Origin: Candidatus Tenebribacter mawsonii
GTDB taxonomy: Bacteria; Cloacimonadota; Cloacimonadia; Cloacimonadales; TCS61
Assembly (NCBI GenBank): GCA_030765665.1
Contig: JAVCCD010000211.1
Coordinates: 1 to 13,973 of the forward strand
DNA length: 13,973 nucleotides
Direction: 5' to 3'
Position numbers and translations under genes: made by a program
Shown: piece after piece, positions 8,307 to 13,973 of the stretch
Position numbering within the stretch: the first letter of the stretch is position 1
How the letters are laid out: every line of letters starts with the position of its first letter
Notes under the pieces: model-generated
What the model saw: only the letters and a program-made list of their open reading frames with translations
Database searches by the model: none
Told to the model about the DNA's origin: nothing

Positions 8307-11000
8307 ATGATACACGATAGATCAAGAATAGAATTAAGAGAAATAGAAGATGTTCTAAAGAAATCGTACCTGGAATACTCAATGAGTGTTATTGTTTCCA
8401 GAGCATTACCAGATGTTAGGGATGGCTTGAAGCCTTCACAGCGAAGAATTCTTTTTGCTATGGATGAGCTTAACTTGGCTCCTGGTAAAGGTTTTAGAAA
8501 ATGTGCAAAAATCGCCGGTGATACTTCTGGTAACTATCACCCTCATGGTGAACAAGTCATCTATCCTACATTAGTTAGAATGGCTCAAGAGTGGAGTTTG
8601 AGGTACATGCTGGTTAATGGTCAAGGTAACTTTGGTTCACAAGATGGAGATCCACCAGCTGCTATGCGTTATACAGAAGCTAGACTTCAAAAAGCAGCAG
8701 CTGATCTTATGGAAGATCTTGATAAAGATACAGTTGATTTTAAATCTAACTACGATGATACAAGAAAAGAGCCAGTTGTTTTTCCTTCAAAATTCCCTAA
8801 TCTCCTTGTAAATGGAGCTTCTGGGATTGCTGTGGGAATGGCAACAAACATGGCTCCACACAATATCACTGAAATTTGTGATGGTATTACAGCTTATGTT
8901 GATAATCCTGAGATGGAACCTGTAGAGTTTTTTAATCATATAAAAGGTCCTGATTTTCCAACAGGCGGCTATATTATTGGTACTCAAGGCATAAAAGATT
9001 ACTTCGAAACTGGTCATGGTCGGGTTATTGTGCGCGGTAAAGCAGCTATAGAAACAAAAAATAATGGTTCTGAAATGATTGTAATAACTGAAATTCCTTA
9101 TATGCTAAACAAGAGTTTACTGATACAAAAAATAGTTAGTCTTGTTAAAGAAAAGCGAATTGAAGGAATTAGCGATATTCGAGATGAATCAGGACGCCAG
9201 GGAATGCGACTTGTAATTGTTGTAAAAAGGAACTACGAAGCAAGCTCTGTTCTGAATAAATTATACAAGTATTCGCAACTGCAAGGAAGTTTTAGTGTTA
9301 ATAACCGAGCTCTTGTTAATGGGATCCCGAAAGTTGTTAACATGAAAGAAATGATTTCAAATTTTGTTGATTTTCGTCATGAAGTTATTGTGAGAAGAAC
9401 AAAATTCAAATTAAAAAATGCAGAAGAGCGTCTTCACATTTTAGAAGGTTATAGAATTGCATTGGATAATATTGATGAGATTATAACGACTATAAAGGCA
9501 TCAAAAAATGCTGCTGAAGCAAGTATAAAACTACAGGAGAAATTCAAACTTTCTGAGATCCAGGCTAAAGCAATTTTAGAAATGAGACTTCAAAAACTTA
9601 CTGGTCTAGAAAGAGACAAAGTTGAAAAAGAATATCTTGAGATTATAAATACAGTTAAAAAACTTAAGAGTATTCTTGAGGAAAGATCACTTAGAATGGA
9701 TATGATTAAGAAGGAAATTGGTGAGATAAAAGCAAAATATGCAGATCTTAGAAGAACAGTTATTTTACATGGTTCTGCAGATATAGAAACAGAAGATATG
9801 ATCGCTGATGAAGAAATGGTCATTACTATTTCTCGTCAGGGATATATCAAGCGTCTTCCAATAAGAACTTATAGAAACCAGGGAAGAGGTGGAAAGGGAT
9901 TATCCGGTTCCAACCTTAAAGATGAAGATTTTATTGAGAACATCTTTGTCGCTTCAACTCATGCTTATATATTATTTTTCACAGATCATGGAATTTGTCA
10001 TTGGCTCAAGGTTCATAAAATTCCAAGTTTAGGAAGACTTGCCAGAGGAAAAGCTATAGTAAATCTTCTTCAACTTGAAAAGGATGAAAGAATTGAAGCT
10101 TTTGTAACAGTAAGAGATTTTAATGATCCATATTATGTTACTATGGTAACTAAGAATGGTACAATTAAAAAATCTGAATTAAAATCGTTCTCTAGACCAA
10201 GAGTTAATGGTATAATCGCAATAAAATTATTGGATGATGATAGACTGATAGAAGCAAAGATTACCGAAGGCGACAATGATATTATCTTAGCAACCAGAAA
10301 TGGATATGCAAATAGATTTAATGAAACTGACGCAAGATCAATGGGTAGAAATTCTCAAGGTGTGCGTGGTATTAGACTCAGAGATGATGACCAAGTAGTT
10401 GCTATGGTAGTTATTAAACGTGAAGGGACACTTCTCTCTATAAGTGAGAATGGATATGGAAAACGAACAGAGATCAGTGGATATAAAGTTACAAAACGTG
10501 GTTCTAAAGGTGTTATCACTCTCAAAACTACAGAACGTAATGGTAAATTAATTTCACTATTAGAAGTTGTTGATAATGATGATCTTATGATTGTTACTAA
10601 AGAAGGTATGATCATCCGTCAATCTGTTAATAAGATATCGATTATCGGAAGAAATACCCAAGGCGTGAGATTGATCGCTCTTAATAACAAAGATAAAGTA
10701 TATGATATTGCCAGAATTATTGCTGAAGATGAAGCTGAAGATGGAGAAGAAAATCCTGAATCATCAGATCAAGTACATGAAGGTACAGCATTAGTAAATG
10801 AGAACGCAATTGAAACGGATGAACAAACTGGTGATGAGGAAATTACAGATACAGAAGAAGTTATTCCTGAGAAGATCACAGAAGACGTAAATGATATTAG
10901 TGAAAAAAATTCTGACGAAGTTAAAGAAGAAGAAATAACCGAGGAATCTGCAGCTCAAGATGATCCAGAGCAGGAGATTGATTTCGGACTTGACAGCTAA
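8307..11000 (+). CDS. gyrA: DNA gyrase subunit A
   Basis: 897 residues. The N-terminal breakage-reunion domain (about 1-500) holds the DNA-linking Tyr122 in AAMRYTEARL, at the E. coli number. The coiled-coil and gate region runs about 350-500. The C-terminal domain (about 503-805) is a six-bladed beta-pinwheel; blade 1 carries the GyrA-box QGRGGKG (525-531, E. coli QRRGGKG), needed for DNA wrapping and so for negative supercoiling. This marks it as GyrA, not ParC. Residues 807-897 form a very acidic tail with 38 Asp/Glu and 3 Lys. At the quinolone site the residues at E. coli positions 83 and 87 are Gln and Pro instead of Ser and Asp. The Shine-Dalgarno AGGAGG (8297-8302) overlaps the gyrB stop, coupling the two subunits. 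Confidence 0.96.
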   Translation: MIHDRSRIELREIEDVLKKSYLEYSMSVIVSRALPDVRDGLKPSQRRILFAMDELNLAPGKGFRKCAKIAGDTSGNYHPHGEQVIYPTLVRMAQEWSLRYMLVNGQGNFGSQDGDPPAAMRYTEARLQKAAADLMEDLDKDTVDFKSNYDDTRKEPVVFPSKFPNLLVNGASGIAVGMATNMAPHNITEICDGITAYVDNPEMEPVEFFNHIKGPDFPTGGYIIGTQGIKDYFETGHGRVIVRGKAAIETKNNGSEMIVITEIPYMLNKSLLIQKIVSLVKEKRIEGISDIRDESGRQGMRLVIVVKRNYEASSVLNKLYKYSQLQGSFSVNNRALVNGIPKVVNMKEMISNFVDFRHEVIVRRTKFKLKNAEERLHILEGYRIALDNIDEIITTIKASKNAAEASIKLQEKFKLSEIQAKAILEMRLQKLTGLERDKVEKEYLEIINTVKKLKSILEERSLRMDMIKKEIGEIKAKYADLRRTVILHGSADIETEDMIADEEMVITISRQGYIKRLPIRTYRNQGRGGKGLSGSNLKDEDFIENIFVASTHAYILFFTDHGICHWLKVHKIPSLGRLARGKAIVNLLQLEKDERIEAFVTVRDFNDPYYVTMVTKNGTIKKSELKSFSRPRVNGIIAIKLLDDDRLIEAKITEGDNDIILATRNGYANRFNETDARSMGRNSQGVRGIRLRDDDQVVAMVVIKREGTLLSISENGYGKRTEISGYKVTKRGSKGVITLKTTERNGKLISLLEVVDNDDLMIVTKEGMIIRQSVNKISIIGRNTQGVRLIALNNKDKVYDIARIIAEDEAEDGEENPESSDQVHEGTALVNENAIETDEQTGDEEITDTEEVIPEKITEDVNDISEKNSDEVKEEEITEESAAQDDPEQEIDFGLDS

Positions 11001-11030
11001 GCTAAAACACAAAGTTTAAACGCTAATAAT

Positions 11031-11061
11031 GCAGAGACGATTTTTTTAAGATCGTCTCTGC
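11031..11061 (+). other. Stem-loop between gyrA and the lipoprotein gene
   Basis: GCAGAGACGAT (11031-11041) and ATCGTCTCTGC (11051-11061) form a perfect 11-bp stem with a 9-nt loop containing six T. No T-tract follows the right arm, so it is not a standard intrinsic terminator, although it sits 30 nt after the gyrA stop. It ends 8 nt before the next gene's ribosome-binding site. It may be an mRNA stability or processing hairpin, or a weak or Rho-assisted terminator. Confidence 0.7.
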
Positions 11062-11081
11062 TAATATGTGAGGTAAAAATT

Positions 11082-11693
11082 ATGAAACGATTCATTTTTC
11101 CGTTGCTATTACTTGTTCTAATATTTTCTGCCTGCACAATTAAATACGTTCCTGTTCAAACTGATGGTGTTACCATAACTGATGACTTTGGTGTAAATCG
11201 AACTAAAGTATACACATTTGCTGCTGCTAATGAATACTGGAATAAAGAGCCTCAAGAATTGACCAACTATTTCACAACATTTTATGTTTCTATTCAAAAT
11301 AGAACAAGAGATGAGTTACAAGTAGAGATAAATGATTTTGGATTAATTGATCAAAATGGCAACCAATTTGATGTGGTAACTTATGAATATATTGAAAAAC
11401 TACTCGCTCCCAGACAAATAGATTATCTTTTGGTAAATGATAACAAAGAGGATCTTATAGACACAGAAGAGTTTTTTAATGAGCAGAAACAGGTTATGGA
11501 AGAGTGGCGAACAGCTCAGAACAATCTAATAACTTATTCATTTCGTTTTGGTAAGATCTTACCAGGAGCAAAGAAATCGGGTTATCTTTTCTTTCCAAAA
11601 TTGGAATCTGAAAATGCTGAATGTGAGTTAAGGTATGATGATAGAAGTATCAAATTTATTAGACTTGATGAGAAAAAGAAACAAGAAAAATAA
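11082..11693 (+). CDS. Putative lipoprotein of unknown function
   Basis: 203 residues. The N-terminus is a lipoprotein signal: MKR, a hydrophobic core (about 4-15) and a lipobox FSAC with the lipidated cysteine at 18. The -3 residue is Phe, slightly off the usual Leu/Val/Ile. The mature part has a beta-rich segment (64-100: FYVSIQNRTRDELQVEIND, then LIDQNGNQFDV) and KILPGAKKSGYLFFP (158-172). This combination of 'NxTxxxLxVxxxDFxLxDxxGNxF' and 'PGxxxxGxxFF' resembles immunoglobulin-like DUF4352-type extracellular domains, but I cannot assign a family firmly. The tail is charged and lysine-rich. AGG (11071-11073) is 8 nt before the ATG. It is a stand-alone gene between gyrA and aspS, bounded by a hairpin and a strong terminator. 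No function is proposed. Confidence 0.8.
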   Translation: MKRFIFPLLLLVLIFSACTIKYVPVQTDGVTITDDFGVNRTKVYTFAAANEYWNKEPQELTNYFTTFYVSIQNRTRDELQVEINDFGLIDQNGNQFDVVTYEYIEKLLAPRQIDYLLVNDNKEDLIDTEEFFNEQKQVMEEWRTAQNNLITYSFRFGKILPGAKKSGYLFFPKLESENAECELRYDDRSIKFIRLDEKKKQEK

Positions 11694-11716
11694 TAACAAG
11701 AAATTGGATCCATTCT

Positions 11717-11754
11717 AAACCTTCAAAGAATTATCTTTGAAGGTTTTTGTTTTT
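11717..11754 (+). terminator. Strong intrinsic terminator after the lipoprotein gene
   Basis: AAACCTTCAAAGA (11717-11729) pairs perfectly with TCTTTGAAGGTTT (11734-11746) over an ATTA tetraloop. It is followed by a T-rich tract (11744-11754, broken by one G and overlapping the end of the right arm). This is a textbook Rho-independent terminator that isolates aspS from upstream transcription. Confidence 0.93.
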
Positions 11755-11762
11755 CCAAAGCA

Positions 11763-11809
11763 TTGACAAATTATCAGAAAATTAAATTCTCGTTCAAAAT
11801 TGATATAAA
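11763..11809 (+). promoter_or_regulatory. Candidate aspS promoter elements
   Basis: After the terminator, aspS needs its own promoter. TTGACA (11763-11768) is a perfect -35 but has no good -10 at 16-19 nt. An extended -10-like TG-A-TATAAA (11801-11809) would start transcription near 11816, leaving a leader of about 9 nt and placing the AAGG at the very 5' end. Which is used is undecided. Confidence 0.35.
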
Positions 11810-11824
11810 TAAAAGGAAATGAAG

Positions 11825-13654
11825 ATGTTAGATTTTATTAATGATAAAAAAAGAACTCATTATGCAGTAAAATTGAATAAACAAAATGTTGGTGAGAATG
11901 TTACTCTAATGGGTTGGGTTCATCGTCGTAGAGATTTGGGTGGGCTAATTTTTATTGATCTTAGAGATGTTACAGGAAAAATTCAGATCGTATTTCATCC
12001 GGAAAATGATTCAGCTCATTCAAAAGCTGGAAAACTGAGAAATGAATATGTGATTGCTGTAACTGGGAAAGTAGTTCTTCGAGAGCAACAAAACATTAAT
12101 AGTAATATGAAGACTGGTGAAATAGAAATTGAAGTGCAGGAATTACTTCTTCTCAATAATTCAGAACCGCTACCTGTTCAAATTAATGAAAATGTTTTAG
12201 CAGAGGAAAATCTTCGCCTTAAATATAGATATCTTGATTTACGTAGAGATAAAGTTAAAGATATAATATTGATACGTCATGAGATAGTATATGCAATTAG
12301 GGAATTTCTAGTGAAAAAAGATTTCTACGAAATTGAAACTCCAATGTTGATGAAAAGTACGCCAGAAGGTGCAAGAGATTTTCTCGTTCCCAGCCGAGTA
12401 CATAATGGCAAATTTTTTGCTCTACCACAATCTCCTCAGATCTATAAGCAACTTCTCATGATTGGTGGTTTTGATAGATATTTTCAGATTGCACGCTGCT
12501 TCCGTGATGAAGATCTTAGAGCAGACAGACAACCAGAATTCACACAACTCGACCTTGAAATGAGTTATGTTACGCAGGAAGAAATTTTCCAGATCATGGA
12601 AGATCTATTCAAATATGTTTTTAACAAGGTTATCAATATTGATCTGCCAATACCATTTCCGCATTTAACTTATAAGCAATCAATGGATAGGTATGGGTCT
12701 GATAAACCAGATACACGTTTTGAGATGGAATTGAATGACTTATCAGGGATTGTTGCAAATTCTGAATTCAAAGTTTTTAGTGGTGCTTTACAGACTGGAG
12801 GTAGTGTTCGTTGTGTAGTTGCGTCGGGTTGTGCTGGATACTCTAGAAAACAAATTGATATGCTTATAGATAGAGCTAAACATGTAGGTGGGAAGGGACT
12901 TGCTTATGCGAAATATCAGGATGGAGACTTTCAAGCTGGAATCTCAAAATTCTTATCGGATGAAGAGAAGAAACAAATCATTAAATTAACCGGAGCCGTG
13001 GATGGAGATCTTATCCTTTTTGCTGCCGATAGAAATAAAATTGTTTTCAAAGTACTCTCCGAGATTAGAAATTATCTCGGTAAAGAACTTGAACTCTATG
13101 ATCCAAAACAGTTTGATTTGCTGTGGATAACAGATTTCCCATTATTCGAATACAATGATGATGAAGATCGTTGGGAAACTGCACATCACATGTTTACTTT
13201 GCCAAAAGAAGAACATCTTAACTATTTTGAAACTGGTGAATATGAAAAAATAGAAGGACAGCTTTATGATCTAGTCTGCAATGGATTAGAACTCTCTTCC
13301 GGTAGTATTCGTTGTCATAGACTCGATATTCAAAAGAAGATCTTTGATGTTTTGGGTTTCTCTGAAGAAGAATTAGAAGAAAAATTCGGTTTTTTCCTCA
13401 ATGCATTAAGATACGGAACTCCACCTCATGGAGGGATTGCACCTGGCATAGATAGAATGGTAATGATAATGAGTGGTGCACAATCTATTCGTGATGTGAT
13501 TGCTTTCCCAAAAACACTTCAGGCTACTGATCTAATGAGTGATTCACCAGCAACTGTTTCACAAAAACAATTGGATGAACTTGGAATCAATATCTCAACG
13601 AAGAAAAAAAATATCCAACCAAAAAATTCTGAACTCAATGAAAAAGGAAAATGA
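11825..13654 (+). CDS. aspS: Aspartyl-tRNA synthetase (bacterial type)
   Basis: 609 residues; E. coli AspRS has 590. It charges tRNA-Asp in the cytoplasm. The N-terminal OB-fold anticodon-binding domain (about 15-115) contains [10 protein letters not shown]. The class II catalytic core shows motif 2 FRDED (226-230) and motif 3 GIAPGIDR (537-544), and the bacterial GAD insertion lies at about 291-430. The 'RRRDL' leucine (38) and the Gln at the EQQNIN site (88-89) resemble discriminating AspRS, not the His/Gly of non-discriminating enzymes, so it probably charges only tRNA-Asp. I start at ATG 11825 because AAGG (11813-11816) is 8 nt before it. The in-frame ATG at 11819 is only 2 nt from AAGG and would add two residues. 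The lysine-rich C-terminus extends past the core, and its stop overlaps the next gene by 4 nt. Confidence 0.95.
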   Translation: MLDFINDKKRTHYAVKLNKQNVGENVTLMGWVHRRRDLGGLIFIDLRDVTGKIQIVFHPENDSAHSKAGKLRNEYVIAVTGKVVLREQQNINSNMKTGEIEIEVQELLLLNNSEPLPVQINENVLAEENLRLKYRYLDLRRDKVKDIILIRHEIVYAIREFLVKKDFYEIETPMLMKSTPEGARDFLVPSRVHNGKFFALPQSPQIYKQLLMIGGFDRYFQIARCFRDEDLRADRQPEFTQLDLEMSYVTQEEIFQIMEDLFKYVFNKVINIDLPIPFPHLTYKQSMDRYGSDKPDTRFEMELNDLSGIVANSEFKVFSGALQTGGSVRCVVASGCAGYSRKQIDMLIDRAKHVGGKGLAYAKYQDGDFQAGISKFLSDEEKKQIIKLTGAVDGDLILFAADRNKIVFKVLSEIRNYLGKELELYDPKQFDLLWITDFPLFEYNDDEDRWETAHHMFTLPKEEHLNYFETGEYEKIEGQLYDLVCNGLELSSGSIRCHRLDIQKKIFDVLGFSEEELEEKFGFFLNALRYGTPPHGGIAPGIDRMVMIMSGAQSIRDVIAFPKTLQATDLMSDSPATVSQKQLDELGINISTKKKNIQPKNSELNEKGK

Positions 13655-13973
13655 AAAAAGTAGCATCAGTTACTTTTGGTTGTAAAGTTAATCAATACGA
13701 AACTTCATGTATTGTCGATGAATTTAATCGAGCAGGTTATCAAATTATCGAATTTGATAAACCTGCCGATGTTTATATCATTAATACCTGCACAGTAACG
13801 AACAGAACTGACTATAAAAGTAGAAATGCAATTCGAAAAGCGCTAGCTCAAAAATTGATTGATCCTTCAGTTAAAGTTGTAGTTACAGGATGCTATTCAC
13901 AAAGGAAGAAAGAAGAGATTGAAGAATTAGGTGAAGTTGACCTGATAGTTGATAATAATAGTAAAAGTAAAAT
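13651..13973 (+). CDS. mtaB: MtaB-like tRNA t6A37 methylthiotransferase (partial, 3' end outside window)
   Basis: The first 107 residues are present; the frame runs off the right edge with no stop. They form the N-terminal methylthiotransferase domain (UPF0004), which binds the auxiliary [4Fe-4S] cluster through three cysteines, seen here as Cys11 (FGCKVNQYE), Cys47 (NTCTVTN) and Cys81 (TGCYSQ). GCKVNQYE, and NTCTVTN followed by [11 protein letters not shown], are closer to MtaB/YqeV than to MiaB or RimO. MtaB converts t6A37 to ms2t6A37 in tRNAs reading ANN codons. The radical-SAM CxxxCxxC motif and the TRAM domain should lie beyond the window. The ATG overlaps the aspS stop (ATGA), implying an aspS-mtaB operon with coupled translation. 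Confidence 0.9.
   Translation, partial: MKKVASVTFGCKVNQYETSCIVDEFNRAGYQIIEFDKPADVYIINTCTVTNRTDYKSRNAIRKALAQKLIDPSVKVVVTGCYSQRKKEEIEELGEVDLIVDNNSKSK

Noticed and set aside
8617..8811. 64-codon + strand frame inside gyrA
   Set aside because: Out of frame within the most conserved part of gyrA, with no independent ribosome-binding site.
11819..11824. aspS start at ATG 11819
   Set aside because: AAGG is only 2 nt away; the ATG at 11825 fits better. The difference is two residues and does not affect the call.

Overview
This AT-rich window carries densely packed housekeeping genes, all on the + strand, for translation, DNA recombination, DNA topology and tRNA charging or modification. I see no mobile element, CRISPR array, tRNA, rRNA or convincing undescribed multi-gene system. 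The organism is a bacterium that uses Shine-Dalgarno sequences. The clipped first gene ends in a FlgD-like/sorting-type C-terminal domain of the sort common in secreted proteins of the FCB group and related candidate phyla. Together with the AT bias and the gene mix, this hints at something like Cloacimonadota or a relative. That placement is an inference and is weak.

Layout. (1) Positions 1-116 hold the tail of a probable secreted protein. (2) Positions 214-2250 hold a stand-alone EF-G paralogue of the EF-G-2 type, closed by an intrinsic terminator. (3) Positions 2313-6114 hold a tight run of yebC, ruvC, ruvA, rsmB and a membrane-anchored PASTA protein, with 4-nt overlaps at yebC/ruvC and ruvA/rsmB and a likely internal promoter before ruvA. 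ruvB is not present. (4) Positions 6115-6402 are a 288-nt AT-rich non-coding stretch with A-tracts, inverted repeats and the probable gyrB promoter. (5) Positions 6403-11000 hold gyrB-gyrA, 8 nt apart, encoding a complete DNA gyrase. (6) A small lipoprotein of unknown function follows a hairpin (11082-11693) and ends at a strong terminator. (7) Positions 11825-13654 hold aspS, which overlaps by 4 nt the start of an mtaB-like tRNA methylthiotransferase that runs off the right edge.

How the genes work together. RuvA and RuvC act on Holliday junctions, and GyrA and GyrB form the A2B2 gyrase. RsmB modifies 16S rRNA, AspRS charges tRNA-Asp, and MtaB would make ms2t6A37 in tRNA. YebC and the EF-G-like GTPase probably act on the ribosome. 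The points most worth a second look are: the gyrB promoter, with a 19-bp spacer holding a perfect 14-bp palindrome; a GyrA whose quinolone-contact positions are Gln83 and Pro87, with an unusually long acidic tail; the EF-G paralogue with Leu in place of the G3 histidine; and promoter-like -10 elements placed so close to start codons that leaders would be very short.
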